Shown piece by piece: positions 34,501 to 44,704 of a stretch of 45,098 nt of DNA (position 1 is its first letter; every line of letters begins with the position of its first letter). The notes below the pieces were generated by a model, which did not search any database, was not told the origin of the DNA, and saw nothing but the letters and a program-made list of their open reading frames with translations. The stretch is from positions 1 through 45,098 of the forward strand of contig NZ_AOMO01000018.1 in NCBI RefSeq assembly GCF_000338875.1, given 5' to 3'. The position numbers were made by a program, and so were the translations under genes. Origin of the DNA: Vibrio mimicus CAIM 602. Lineage in GTDB: Bacteria > Pseudomonadota > Gammaproteobacteria > Enterobacterales > Vibrionaceae.

Positions 34501-35289
34501 GCGGATACGAAAAACTATCTGATTGAACCGTGGTGGCGCTACACCAATCAATGGGATGGCCGTACTTACAGCGATACGGTTAATGGAGTGAGCCTTGATT
34601 ATACGAATACATTGGCTTTCCCCGTAAGTAGACAGGCCACTTCAAATAGCGGGATCGTACTGAGCGGGGAAAGTGTGTGGTATGAAAAACCGCTGCAACC
34701 TAAAGCGGTGTTTAATTCAGAGTTTGATCTTACGCTGAATGCATCCAACCTGATGGATCAAGATAATGTTTGCTATCGGCAAAACGCGACATCTGATTGT
34801 CAGGGATTTACCTTTACGCAAATTGATCGAACTATGCCACTGTATTGGGGAAAACTGGTGATCCAAGATGTGTATGGGCCGGAGACTCAACCCCTTGAAC
34901 AGCCGATTTATGTTGAGCATTACACCAGTAATGGCTTTGTACGCACCACAGATGACAGCTGTACCTCATTGTCTTCTATCAACAACTTTGCGTTGCAATC
35001 GACGGATTACGATGTGACGACCACGGGTGTTCCAGTTCCACCCCAAGTGTTGGCGGGTTTGACGTCAAGCAATCTCAGTCAAGGTAAGAGCGCAATCCGT
35101 TTTAGTGCTCCGGGAGCTGGAGTAACAGGGTACATTGATAGCATTCTTAATCTGAATACTCATGATCTGATGTGGCTTGCCGAAGACAAAGATGGTGACG
35201 GCAGCTTTGATCAAACCACTCAAGGTCGAGCGCAATTTGGTTTGTATCGCGGCAGTGATCGAGTGATCTGGTGGCGCGAATCCAATTAA
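31585..35289 (+). CDS. mshQ: MshQ, large exported protein with lectin-like domain
   Basis: This 1234-residue protein starts at GTG, with AGGAG 8 bases before. It has a Sec signal peptide (1-22, ending SANALA). Residues about 100-265 are a repetitive beta-rich region like polymer-forming or bactofilin-type helices (SLDMGKSAKLVLSSGDYWIE). Residues 273-530 resemble an L-type (concanavalin A-like) lectin: CFEDDFNRTS, ADGVAVIFSDA (Asp349), GFAGGWLGIGLDEYGNFSNP (Asp396 and Asn400 as likely Ca ligands) and a closing EIDNFRVCAL. Residues about 540-1234 match the long C-terminal region shared by MshQ-like proteins (DUF6701). There is no pilin signal. It is a candidate tip adhesin by analogy to PilY1; that role is inferred. 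The first 700 bases are clearly more AT-rich than the rest. Confidence 0.88.
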   Translation: MNKWLSRAVIGFFAVLSANALAFQDIDNSIYFPAVAQGHGSCSGAPNPQFIQYNYAKITGTNNSVVDFCSANATNERPNARCDNNICQTSGNTIQSLSLSGSNAFKTSSVSGNEIGWCNSGQNILISKTNIGTIQLYDSCTLSFSGQAEYKIKSLDMGKSAKLVLSSGDYWIESLQFNADSEVVVNGDVRLFIQNNSDWNSAKINVSGSGNITIIGYNNITLNQLTQANAYVYAGGSLTLNNTSVINGRTTSRRLQMEGNTQINQNQQQGLTCFEDDFNRTSLGQNWVPFTSTGSFIPSIVSSRMRLTEALNNEATAATYQRIFPAAGNVVTVEFDYYAWANLSGVGADGVAVIFSDATITPKTGGFGGSLGYAPRTDSTPIKPGFAGGWLGIGLDEYGNFSNPTEGRTGGPGFRAQAVALRGSESASYRYLTGTGANLSPKLDVRNTSTAGPGHRYKLTIDSRSSGAVWVRVDRTYNGTQQTLIDWYNVLNASGQSAAPEDLLLSLAGSTGSSVNNHEIDNFRVCALKSRPVEPQVDHFRFTLPQQGLTCSASDVTIQACANESCSQLYTNPVTATLSPDSTPSATGGWVGGSHVTFTNGIATTQLRRNTAGNVTVNVIGSTPSSKPYQVNLCSYTSSPGNYSTANCTVNFADSGFIVDVPHAYANQTVTGSIKAVRKDNASQQCLPSFQNVQKSVSFWSDYLTPNSSDAGFSAYTVSVNGTGIGQAANVATPLNLSFNQNGEANFTVAYRDAGNLALNARFTGSGNEQDLRLEGQGTFIRVPRALVLSAKNFYSSNGKCPAADLSCAVFARADEAFELNIRAVAAEPNEDNDFTNNLTAYNYQQQNITLQHSLVQPATGVAGELDAESYHHELGATTTVRQKVSEVGVFDFSLVAPSSYLGLNLAAANLPIAVVSTGSVGRFIPAYFAVSPMTVTLDAACKTNNAFTYLGQPFSYTNSPGLYLRPKSANDADTKNYLIEPWWRYTNQWDGRTYSDTVNGVSLDYTNTLAFPVSRQATSNSGIVLSGESVWYEKPLQPKAVFNSEFDLTLNASNLMDQDNVCYRQNATSDCQGFTFTQIDRTMPLYWGKLVIQDVYGPETQPLEQPIYVEHYTSNGFVRTTDDSCTSLSSINNFALQSTDYDVTTTGVPVPPQVLAGLTSSNLSQGKSAIRFSAPGAGVTGYIDSILNLNTHDLMWLAEDKDGDGSFDQTTQGRAQFGLYRGSDRVIWWRESN

Positions 35290-35390
35290 GTGCTGAGCAC
35301 GTGATGGATCAAGATTTCTCTCATTCCGTTAGAGAACTGTTAGAAATTGCGTGTTTCAGTCCATGTTTATGGATCAACGCCTTGCTGTGA

Positions 35391-36500
<1,110 letters not shown>

Positions 36501-36556
36501 TCCGTAGTGTCGTGCCTCATGCATGGCACTTTGCTCAGCGCTAGGATGGTTATTGG

Positions 36557-37447
36557 ATGAAACCTATCTTTGGTCGAGGACCTTCTCTGCAGCTGCGGCT
36601 ATTTTTTGCGGTAATGCTATCAGCCAGCCTTATGCTGGCTGATAGTCGTTTAGGTGCATTCTCACATGTACGCTTTCTGCTCAATAGTCTGGTTGCGCCT
36701 ATTCAGTACGCAGCGGATTTACCGCGCGTACTGTTTGACGATTTTTATGACAGCATCAGCTCTCATCAGCAGTTACGAGAAAACAATCAACTGCTGAAAC
36801 GGGAAGTTTTGACGCTCAAAAGTAATTTGCTGCTGCTTGAACAGTACAAAGAAGAAAACCAACGCCTACGTAAGTTGCTCGGTTCTTCCTTTTTGCGTGA
36901 TGAGAAAAAGGTGGTGACCGAAGTGATGGCCGTGGATACCTCCCCTTATCGTCATCAAGTGGTGATTGATAAAGGTCGAATTGATGGTGTGTACGAAGGC
37001 CAGCCAATCATCAATGAAAAAGGCATTGTGGGACAGGTAACTTTTGTTGCTGCGCACAATAGTCGAGTGTTGCTGCTGATTGACCCCAACACGGCCATTC
37101 CAGTTCAGAATCTTCGCAACGATATTCGAGTGATTGCTTCGGGGAATGGACAGACGGATCAAATCCAACTGGAACATATTCCTACCAGTACCGATATTGA
37201 AGTGGGCGATATGCTGGTGACTTCAGGCTTAGGTGGGGTTTACCCAGAAGGCTACCCAGTGGCGATTGTGTCGCAAGTGGATAAAGATACACGCCGTGAA
37301 TTTGCCTCGATCAAAGCTGATCCCGTAGTGGAGTTTGATCGCTTGCGTTATTTGCTACTTATCTGGCCAAACGAAGATCGTTTACAGAAAGTGATGCAGG
37401 CGGATCCGCAGTTGCTACTAGAGGAAGAAACCAATGATCAGCAGTGA
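36557..37447 (+). CDS. mreC: Rod shape-determining protein MreC
   Basis: This 296-residue bitopic protein of the elongasome has one N-terminal membrane segment (about 10-32) and a coiled coil (about 60-110, QLRENNQLLKREVLTLKSNL). A periplasmic beta-domain follows with VVIDKGRIDGVYEGQPII and GDMLVTSGLGGVYPEGYPV, typical of MreC. Between mreB and mreC, a short hairpin (GTGCC/GGCAC, 36512-36529) may attenuate readthrough from the abundant mreB. Its end overlaps mreD by 14 bases. Confidence 0.97.
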   Translation: MKPIFGRGPSLQLRLFFAVMLSASLMLADSRLGAFSHVRFLLNSLVAPIQYAADLPRVLFDDFYDSISSHQQLRENNQLLKREVLTLKSNLLLLEQYKEENQRLRKLLGSSFLRDEKKVVTEVMAVDTSPYRHQVVIDKGRIDGVYEGQPIINEKGIVGQVTFVAAHNSRVLLLIDPNTAIPVQNLRNDIRVIASGNGQTDQIQLEHIPTSTDIEVGDMLVTSGLGGVYPEGYPVAIVSQVDKDTRREFASIKADPVVEFDRLRYLLLIWPNEDRLQKVMQADPQLLLEEETNDQQ

Positions 37448-37922
37448 TATTAAAGGCCGCATGGTCATTTTTGCCTCATTTCTGTTGGCGTTGATTTTGC
37501 AAACCATTCCATGGCCGGGAACATTAGATCTGTTCCGTCCGCCATGGATATTGCTGGTTTGCTGCTACTGGGTATTGGCTTTACCACACAGAGTTAACGT
37601 CGGCAGCGCCTTAGTGATGGGATTGCTGTGGGATCTGCTGCTTGGCTCTACCTTGGGGATCCGCGGCATGATGATGTCGATCATGATCTATCTGGTGGCG
37701 ATGAACTTCTTGGTGCTACGCAATATGGCCTTGTGGCAACAAGCGATCGTGATTGGTTTGTTGTCCATGGGTCTTGAAGTGCTGATTTTCTGTGGTGAAT
37801 ACCTGATCCAGAATGTGACATTTAATCCTTTATCACTCTGGAGTGGCGTAATTGCCTGTATACTTTGGCCATGGATGTTTTTATTACTGCGCCGTGTTCG
37901 ACGCCATTGGCATGTGAAATGA
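37434..37922 (+). CDS. mreD: Rod shape-determining protein MreD
   Basis: This 162-residue inner-membrane protein has about five transmembrane helices and the family segments [20 protein letters not shown] and [15 protein letters not shown]. It links MreC to the MreB-RodZ-PBP2 elongation complex. The Shine-Dalgarno GAGG lies inside mreC. The stop overlaps the maf start (ATGA). Confidence 0.95.
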   Translation: MISSDIKGRMVIFASFLLALILQTIPWPGTLDLFRPPWILLVCCYWVLALPHRVNVGSALVMGLLWDLLLGSTLGIRGMMMSIMIYLVAMNFLVLRNMALWQQAIVIGLLSMGLEVLIFCGEYLIQNVTFNPLSLWSGVIACILWPWMFLLLRRVRRHWHVK

Positions 37923-38482
37923 CGATCTCGAAATTAGTTCTGGCCTCTGGTTCGCCAAGACGCCGTGAACTGTTAGCGCAAATGGGCTACCAGTTTGAAG
38001 TAGTAGTACCGAATGTAGAAGAAATGCGCGGAGCGGCAGAGTCGCCCGCGCAATACGTTGTGCGACTCTCGCGCGATAAAGCGTTGGCAGGTGCTGCGAT
38101 GGTTGATGCCGATGCCGTAGTGATCGGTTCGGATACCATAGTCGTGAAAGATCAAGAGGTGTTGGAAAAGCCGTGCGATTTTGCTGATGCAAAACGGATG
38201 TTGCTCAAGCTCTCCGGCAACCAACATCAAGTGATGACTGCCGTGAGTGTAACTCAAGGTGGCATTACTCACTCTGTGGTGGTGACTACAGAGGTGTGGT
38301 TTAAAACTTTGTCAGATCAAGAAATAGAAGAGTATTGGCAAAGTGGTGAGCCCTGCGATAAAGCTGGCAGTTATGGCATTCAGGGATTGGGTGGACGATT
38401 TGTTACGAGGATTGAAGGCAGCTACCACGCGGTAGTGGGGTTGCCACTCTACGAGACTGACCAGCTTCTGCACAAATTCTAA
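37919..38482 (+). CDS. maf: Maf-family nucleoside triphosphate pyrophosphatase (dTTP/UTP)
   Basis: This 187-residue cytoplasmic house-cleaning enzyme hydrolyses non-canonical or excess nucleoside triphosphates. It closely matches E. coli YhdE (dTTP/UTP specific). The signature [10 protein letters not shown] (9-18), the acidic segment VIGSDTIVV, and [15 protein letters not shown] followed by [11 protein letters not shown] are present. The start ATG 37919 is coupled to the mreD stop; an in-frame start 54 bases earlier falls within mreD and lacks family similarity. Confidence 0.95.
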   Translation: MTISKLVLASGSPRRRELLAQMGYQFEVVVPNVEEMRGAAESPAQYVVRLSRDKALAGAAMVDADAVVIGSDTIVVKDQEVLEKPCDFADAKRMLLKLSGNQHQVMTAVSVTQGGITHSVVVTTEVWFKTLSDQEIEEYWQSGEPCDKAGSYGIQGLGGRFVTRIEGSYHAVVGLPLYETDQLLHKF

Positions 38483-38507
38483 TCATTTTAATCATTGAGG
38501 TGCGCTC

Positions 38508-39977
38508 ATGAGTGCAGAGTTGCTGTTAAACGTCACGCCGAGTGAAACTCGGGTGGCGATGATTGAAGGGGGAATCCTTCAGGAAATCCATATTGAACGT
38601 GAAGCCAAACGCGGCATTGTTGGCAATATTTACAAAGGCAAAGTGAGCCGGGTTTTACCGGGCATGCAGGCTGCGTTTGTGGATATTGGACTCGACAAGG
38701 CCGCCTTTTTACATGCCTCCGATATTGTTCCGCACACAGAATGCGTTGCGGAAAGTGAAAAGCAACAATTCCAAGTCCGTGATATTTCTGAATTGGTTCG
38801 CCAAGGACAGGATATTGTCGTGCAAGTGGTCAAAGATCCTCTGGGTACGAAAGGCGCACGCTTAACGACCGATATCACCCTTCCTTCGCGCTATCTAGTG
38901 TTCATGCCGGGAGCGAGCCACGTTGGCGTATCACAACGCATCGAAAGTGAAGAAGAACGTGAGCGTTTAAAAGCGGTGGTGAATCATTACTGCGATGAGC
39001 ATGGCGGTTTTATTATCCGTACTGCTGCTGAAGGCGCGAATGAGAAAGAACTTGCCCAAGATGCGGCATTTCTCAAGCGTTTATGGTCAAAAGTGATTGA
39101 ACGCCGCGGCAAATACAAAAATCGCTCTATGCTGTATGGCGAATTGGGGTTGGCACAGCGTATTTTGCGTGATTTTGTCGGCACGGAACTCACTAAGATT
39201 TTGATCGATTCCCGCCAAGAGTTTGAGAACCTCAAAGAGTTTACTTCTGAGTACGTTCCTGAGCTGACCGCGAAGTTAGAGCTGTACCACGGCGATAAAC
39301 CGATTTTCGATATGTACGATACGGAAAACGAGATTCAGCGCTCTCTAGAACGTAAAGTTGAGCTGAAATCGGGCGGATATCTGATCATCGATCAAACCGA
39401 AGCCATGACCACTATCGACATCAACACAGGTGCGTTTGTTGGTCGCCGCAACCTCGAAGAGACGATTTTCAACACCAATATCGAGGCTACTCAAGCCATT
39501 GCACGCCAACTGCGTTTGCGTAACCTCGGTGGGATTATCATTATCGATTTTATTGATATGGCCTCAGATGAACACCGTAAGCGAGTACTGACTTCTTTAG
39601 AAGCGGCGTTGGTGAAAGATCGGGTTAAAACCAACATCAATGGCTTTACTCAGCTCGGTTTGGTGGAGATGACCCGCAAAAGAACCCGAGAAAGTATTGA
39701 ACATGTGCTCTGTTCGACCTGTCCAACGTGTGAAGGACGCGGCAGTGTGAAAACCGTTGAATCGGTATGCTTTGAGATTCTACGTGAAATCACTCGCGTC
39801 AATCGCGCATATGATGCGGACAAATTTGTTGTCTACGCTTCTCCAGCTGTGGCAGATACTTTGCAAGGAGAAGAGTCACACGCATTGGCGGAGTTGGAAG
39901 TGTTTATTGGTAAAGAGGTGCGTATTCAAGCGGAACCCCTTTATAACCAAGAACAGTTTGATGTAGTCATGATGTAG
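38508..39977 (+). CDS. rng: Ribonuclease G
   Basis: This 489-residue endoribonuclease matures the 5' end of 16S rRNA and degrades some mRNAs. The S1 domain (about 39-120) starts GNIYKGKVSRVLPGMQAAFV. The catalytic metal pair Asp304 (TIDINTGAFVG) and Asp347 (IIIIDFIDM) occupy the same numbers as in E. coli. The zinc-link motif CPTC (Cys405 and Cys408) is present. It has no RNase E-like C-terminal scaffold. A good Shine-Dalgarno GAGGTG precedes the ATG, and yhdP follows 12 bases later. Confidence 0.97.
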   Translation: MSAELLLNVTPSETRVAMIEGGILQEIHIEREAKRGIVGNIYKGKVSRVLPGMQAAFVDIGLDKAAFLHASDIVPHTECVAESEKQQFQVRDISELVRQGQDIVVQVVKDPLGTKGARLTTDITLPSRYLVFMPGASHVGVSQRIESEEERERLKAVVNHYCDEHGGFIIRTAAEGANEKELAQDAAFLKRLWSKVIERRGKYKNRSMLYGELGLAQRILRDFVGTELTKILIDSRQEFENLKEFTSEYVPELTAKLELYHGDKPIFDMYDTENEIQRSLERKVELKSGGYLIIDQTEAMTTIDINTGAFVGRRNLEETIFNTNIEATQAIARQLRLRNLGGIIIIDFIDMASDEHRKRVLTSLEAALVKDRVKTNINGFTQLGLVEMTRKRTRESIEHVLCSTCPTCEGRGSVKTVESVCFEILREITRVNRAYDADKFVVYASPAVADTLQGEESHALAELEVFIGKEVRIQAEPLYNQEQFDVVMM

Positions 39978-39989
39978 ATAGGACATCGG

Positions 39990-42900
39990 GTGATTTCGAC
40001 AGTAACCCGCCTCGGGCGGATCCTTATGTGGCTGCTGGTCAGCCTGCTGATTGTGCTGGCTTTGGCAGTCACTGGTCTGCGCATTTTGCTGCCACAGATG
40101 AACCGTTTTCAGGCGGAGATTCAGCATTGGCTAAATCAAAATTCGTCCGTACAAGTAGCCATTGCCGATGTAAAAGGTTACTGGCGTAACACCCATCCTT
40201 CTCTTTCTTTACAGGCCTTACAAGCGCATTGGCCGGACAGTAATGACATCCAGCTTAATGCTGCCAGCATAGAAATTGAATTCGATCTGCTGCAATCCCT
40301 TTGGGAGCGGCAACCTGTGATTGCCGATCTCACCATCAATGGCATGGTGTTGGATCTCAGAGCGATTGATTGGTTGGCGCTGGAGCAAAACCCTAACCCG
40401 AGACAGTCTCGACAAGGTCGAGTGGTTCAGCAGCTTGATGATTTGTTGCTACGCCAACTGGATGATTTCACGCTAAAAAATTCAGCAATTCTCTATCGAA
40501 CTTTTGTTGGCGATATGCGCCAGCTTGATATCGAAAAATTGCGTTGGCAAAACAGCGGCCAGCGCCATTTCACTGAAGGTGTAGTGAGCATCGCGGGAAC
40601 TAACATCAACTCCCTGTTAGTGAGCGCTAACTTTATGGACCACGGTTCGCTCCGTGATGTGTCCGGCGATTTCTATGTCAGCGCTGATAAAGTTCGGGTT
40701 TTACCTTGGCTGACTCGCTATCTGAAAGACCAGACTGGCATTCAAAAAGGCCAGTTAAGCTTTAATGCTTGGGCTACGCTTGAGCACAATCAACCGATCG
40801 ATGGTTACGTCGAACTCAAACCTTCAGAGTTGGTGTGGCAAAACGGGGAACAAAACCATGAATTGCTGCTTGAATCGGGGATTGTCGAGTTAAAACCGAC
40901 CAAGCAAGGTTGGCAAGTGAATGCCCACTCACTGCGTTTGCGTAGTGATGATGTACTCTGGCCGCTGTTGGATGTGGCAATGGATTGGCAGCCTAATGAA
41001 TGGCGATTGAATCTCTCTCAGCTCAATATCGATAGTTTGTTGCCACTGACGAAGTTAATCCCTGAATCGCAAACACTGAATCACTGGCTAGCCACTTTGC
41101 AGCCTAAAGGCACGTTGGAAGATGTGCGTATTTCCAAAGGCCAGACGCTGGAATCGTTACGCTATTCCGCTTCATTAGTGGATGGTGGGATTGCACAGTG
41201 GTATCTGCTGCCACAGGTCAATGCACTGCAAGCGCAAATTCAAGGCTCCCTGAGCGAAGCTCGAGTCAACGCGACACTGGTTGATGATGTGTTGCCCTAT
41301 GGTGATGTGTTCCAAGCTCCACTCAATATTCGTCAGGGTGAAGTGGACATCGTTTGGCAGCAAGGCCCGCAAGGTTGGTCTCTGTGGGCGGATAAAGTCA
41401 CAGTAGCGACACCTGATTTACAAGCGCTCGGTGCATTTCGCCTCGATTTCCCTGATAACGCGAGCCCATTTCTCTCTTTTTACGCCGAAGCCGATCTGGT
41501 CAATGCTGGTGAAACGTGGCGTTATTTGCCTAGGCTGGCTTTGGGACAAGAGCTGACAGATTACCTCTCAACAGCCATTCAAGCTGGGCAAGTCAACACG
41601 GCCAAATTGGTTTGGTATGGCGCGTTAGATCAGTTCCCTTATCGGATGCATAACGGAGTATTTCAGGCTTGGGTAGGTTTAAAACAGGCCAAGTTTGCTT
41701 TTGATACGGCGTGGCCGCCGATCACTGATCTTCAATTGGATTTGCTGTTTGAAAACGATGCCATGTATTTGGACTCGCGTTCTGCAACCTTGATGAATGT
41801 CACTGCTGAGCGGATTACAGGACGCATCCCCGAATTGGCCGAGCTTGGGCATATTGAAATTGAAGCCGTGGCGAGTGCTAAACAAGGCAACTCGATCCGC
41901 AACTACATGATGGCGACGCCGCTGGTGGATTCTGTAGGTGCGGCGCTCACCACCATTCAAGTTAAAGGGCCTGTACGCTCAGAGTTTCAGCTCAATATTC
42001 CGTTTCACAGCGGGCAAGAACCACGCGCTTGGGGTTTTGCTGAGCTCAATAATAACTCGGTGGATATTGATACCCCGCCGATGAGCCTGAAATCTGTCTC
42101 CGGAAAAATCGAATTTGATAATGATCGGGTCAGTGCTGCTGGCTTAGATGCCCGCTTGCTCAAACAGCCTGTTTCGATTGATTTTAAAGGTGAAGACGTC
42201 AAACGAGGCTATGCGGTCAGCATTGACGTTATCGGGGATTGGGAAGTCAAACCTTTGATCCCCTTTGTGGGTGAACGTTGGTTAAGTCGAGTAAAAGGCC
42301 ATGCGCCTTGGCAGGCGAGTGTCGATATTCAGCTCAATGATGTCGGCTTTACTTACCAATTGGATGGTAAAGCGGATCTGAGAGCATTAGAAAGCCGTTA
42401 CCCGTTCCCGCTGAAAAAAGCGCTCAAGGTGAAAGGACAAGCGCTGTTGCAAGCATCTGGTAATCAAGAGATGGTCTCGGCTCGTCTGCAATTGCCGCAG
42501 GCCAAATACCAAGCAGAAATCGATCTGACGCCTAAAGTGCCAGTGTTAGCCGCCACTAATTTAGTATTGGGGCAAGGCAGTTTTAAAATTAGTCCGGTGG
42601 TTGGGCACCATGTACAAGTTCGCAGCCAAGCCTTTAACCTTGATGAGTGGTTGAGCATCTCCAGTGAAAAACCTGTGCCGAAAGCAGGGAAATCTAAGTT
42701 AGCCAGTCTGAATACCCCTGTGATTCCGATGCCGGAGCGCATTGAAGCCGTGGTTAAAGAACTCACATTCGGTGATTTAGAGTGGCACGACGTGGATTTG
42801 AACGCACGGCGTAAAGATTTGGGCTGGCTGCTGAGTGTTGATAGCCAAGAAATCAAAGGCCAAGCTAACTACCTTGAGCCTTATGATTTGAGTATCGCGC

Positions 42901-43868
42901 TGGATCGCTTACATCTTTTCTTGCCTCAATTGGAGGAGGTAGGGGAAGAGTCTTTGTTGGTTGATCTTGAGCGCCAGAAGCTGCCACTGATTTCCGATTT
43001 CGACCGTCAGTTCCATCAATGGATGCCTAACCTGACGTTGACCATCAAGGACTTCTGGTTGCAGGGGTATAAAATTGGCCAAGCGAATGTCGATTTTCAG
43101 CGTCAAGGCGATACGCTGCTGTGGAAGAGCATCGATTTCGCCAGTGGTACCAGTCAGTTGCATGTTAATGGCACTTGGACACTGACTGACAAGTTGAGCC
43201 ACACGCAAATGAACTTGGATATGAAGGGTGATAACAACAGCGACCTGATGGCGCGCTTTGGGATTAACTCCGGTATTCAACGTGCACCGTTTGAGATCAC
43301 CGCACGAACACAGTGGGATGGTGCTCCGTGGTCGATGCGAGTCAACACTTTGCAAGGTAAGGTTGAAACCAAACTGGGTAAAGGTGTGATTTCCGATGTT
43401 AGTGGCGCGGCAAGGCTGCTAGGCTTATTTAGCCTAGATTCGATCATTCGAAAAATGCAGCTCGATTTCAGCGATGTGTTTGATAAAGGGATGGCGTTTG
43501 ATTCAATCACGGGCAGTGGTGAAATTTCGCAAGGGGTTTTCGTCACGAACAACATCAAAATGGATGCGGTGGCCGGTGATATGACGATTAAAGGTTTAGC
43601 CGATCTCAACACCCGTACTGTGGATGCAGAAGTGAATTTCGTCCCTGATATTACGTCGGGAATCCCAGTCTTGACCGCCTTTGCCGTAACGCCTCAAACG
43701 GCGCTGTATGTGTTGGCGATTACGACCGTGATTTCTCCTGTGGTGGAAGTTTTCACTCAGGTCAACTATGAAGTTAAAGGACCGCTCGATTCGCCAACGG
43801 TGAAAGAGCTTTCGCGTAGCAAAGGCGAGTTTAAGTTGCCGGAAAAGCTGCGAAAACTGGCAGAATAG
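39990..43868 (+). CDS. yhdP: YhdP family AsmA-like envelope-spanning protein
   Basis: This 1292-residue protein is anchored by one N-terminal membrane helix (about 11-31, ILMWLLVSLLIVLALAVTGL). The rest is a long run of beta-rich segments. YhdP, TamB and AsmA relatives form grooved bridges for phospholipid transport to the outer membrane, and the length, context and C-terminal AsmA-like segment fit YhdP. That segment includes DVSGAARLLGLFSLDSI, FDSITGSGEI and DAVAGDMTIKGLADL. The start is GTG, with AGGA about 6 bases upstream. It is flanked by rng and a nitrilase-family gene, as in E. coli and other Vibrio. Confidence 0.92.
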   Translation: MISTVTRLGRILMWLLVSLLIVLALAVTGLRILLPQMNRFQAEIQHWLNQNSSVQVAIADVKGYWRNTHPSLSLQALQAHWPDSNDIQLNAASIEIEFDLLQSLWERQPVIADLTINGMVLDLRAIDWLALEQNPNPRQSRQGRVVQQLDDLLLRQLDDFTLKNSAILYRTFVGDMRQLDIEKLRWQNSGQRHFTEGVVSIAGTNINSLLVSANFMDHGSLRDVSGDFYVSADKVRVLPWLTRYLKDQTGIQKGQLSFNAWATLEHNQPIDGYVELKPSELVWQNGEQNHELLLESGIVELKPTKQGWQVNAHSLRLRSDDVLWPLLDVAMDWQPNEWRLNLSQLNIDSLLPLTKLIPESQTLNHWLATLQPKGTLEDVRISKGQTLESLRYSASLVDGGIAQWYLLPQVNALQAQIQGSLSEARVNATLVDDVLPYGDVFQAPLNIRQGEVDIVWQQGPQGWSLWADKVTVATPDLQALGAFRLDFPDNASPFLSFYAEADLVNAGETWRYLPRLALGQELTDYLSTAIQAGQVNTAKLVWYGALDQFPYRMHNGVFQAWVGLKQAKFAFDTAWPPITDLQLDLLFENDAMYLDSRSATLMNVTAERITGRIPELAELGHIEIEAVASAKQGNSIRNYMMATPLVDSVGAALTTIQVKGPVRSEFQLNIPFHSGQEPRAWGFAELNNNSVDIDTPPMSLKSVSGKIEFDNDRVSAAGLDARLLKQPVSIDFKGEDVKRGYAVSIDVIGDWEVKPLIPFVGERWLSRVKGHAPWQASVDIQLNDVGFTYQLDGKADLRALESRYPFPLKKALKVKGQALLQASGNQEMVSARLQLPQAKYQAEIDLTPKVPVLAATNLVLGQGSFKISPVVGHHVQVRSQAFNLDEWLSISSEKPVPKAGKSKLASLNTPVIPMPERIEAVVKELTFGDLEWHDVDLNARRKDLGWLLSVDSQEIKGQANYLEPYDLSIALDRLHLFLPQLEEVGEESLLVDLERQKLPLISDFDRQFHQWMPNLTLTIKDFWLQGYKIGQANVDFQRQGDTLLWKSIDFASGTSQLHVNGTWTLTDKLSHTQMNLDMKGDNNSDLMARFGINSGIQRAPFEITARTQWDGAPWSMRVNTLQGKVETKLGKGVISDVSGAARLLGLFSLDSIIRKMQLDFSDVFDKGMAFDSITGSGEISQGVFVTNNIKMDAVAGDMTIKGLADLNTRTVDAEVNFVPDITSGIPVLTAFAVTPQTALYVLAITTVISPVVEVFTQVNYEVKGPLDSPTVKELSRSKGEFKLPEKLRKLAE

Positions 43869-43876
43869 GGAAGAAA

Positions 43877-44704
43877 ATGCAACGAGTTGGACTGATCCAA
43901 ATGACCTCAGGGTCAGAGGTAAGTGCCAATCTGGCTTACTTGCAAGAGCAGGTTGCACTGCTCGCTCAGCAAGGAGCACAATGGATTGTGACACCGGAAA
44001 ATGCACTGCTGCTGGGCAATCGTGAACAATACCATCAGCAAGCGGAACCATTGGATAACGGGCAGGTTCAGCACGCATTGTCGAACCTCGCCAAACAACA
44101 TGGTGTGTGGCTGCTCATTGGCAGTATGCCGATCCGCCATGCGAATGGCGTAAGCACCAGCAGCCTGTTGTGGAATGCACAAGGTGAGCGGGTGGCGGTT
44201 TACGATAAACTGCACATGTTCGATGTGGATGTCGCCGATGGTCACCAGCGTTATCGCGAGTCGGAAACCTTTACGCCGGGTCAACAAGTGGTAGTGGCAG
44301 AAACGCCGTTTGGTCAACTCGGCTTGTCGATTTGCTACGATGTGCGCTTCCCGCACTTATACGCAGAATTACGTCGCCAAGGCGCACAGATTTTGTTGGT
44401 TCCAGCGGCCTTTACCGCGGTGACTGGCCAAGCGCATTGGGAAGTGCTACTGCGCGCCCGAGCTATTGAAACTCAATGTTGGGTGATTGCAGTCGGCCAG
44501 ACCGGGCGCCATCCTTGCGGACGCGAAACTTGGGGACATTCGATGGTGATTAGCCCGTGGGGCGAAGTGATCGCTAATTTAGGCCCAACAGTACAAAGTA
44601 AAGTGGTAGAGTTTGATCTCACCACACTCGATTCTGTGAGACGCGCGATGCCGATTGAACAGCACACGCGTTTTACCCATCAATTAATAGAGAACACACA
44701 CTGA
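43877..44704 (+). CDS. Nitrilase-superfamily amidase (Nit1/deaminated glutathione amidase-like)
   Basis: This 275-residue cytoplasmic C-N hydrolase carries the complete Glu-Lys-Cys triad: Glu41 (TPENALL), Lys111 (YDKLHMFDVD) and Cys153 (SICYDVRFP). The YDKLHMFDVDV and ICYDVRFPHLYAELRRQGA blocks are those of the Nit1/NitA branch, whose members hydrolyse deaminated glutathione as metabolite repair. The exact substrate here is inferred from the family. It begins eight bases after yhdP and its stop overlaps the tldD start (ATGA). Confidence 0.92.
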   Translation: MQRVGLIQMTSGSEVSANLAYLQEQVALLAQQGAQWIVTPENALLLGNREQYHQQAEPLDNGQVQHALSNLAKQHGVWLLIGSMPIRHANGVSTSSLLWNAQGERVAVYDKLHMFDVDVADGHQRYRESETFTPGQQVVVAETPFGQLGLSICYDVRFPHLYAELRRQGAQILLVPAAFTAVTGQAHWEVLLRARAIETQCWVIAVGQTGRHPCGRETWGHSMVISPWGEVIANLGPTVQSKVVEFDLTTLDSVRRAMPIEQHTRFTHQLIENTH

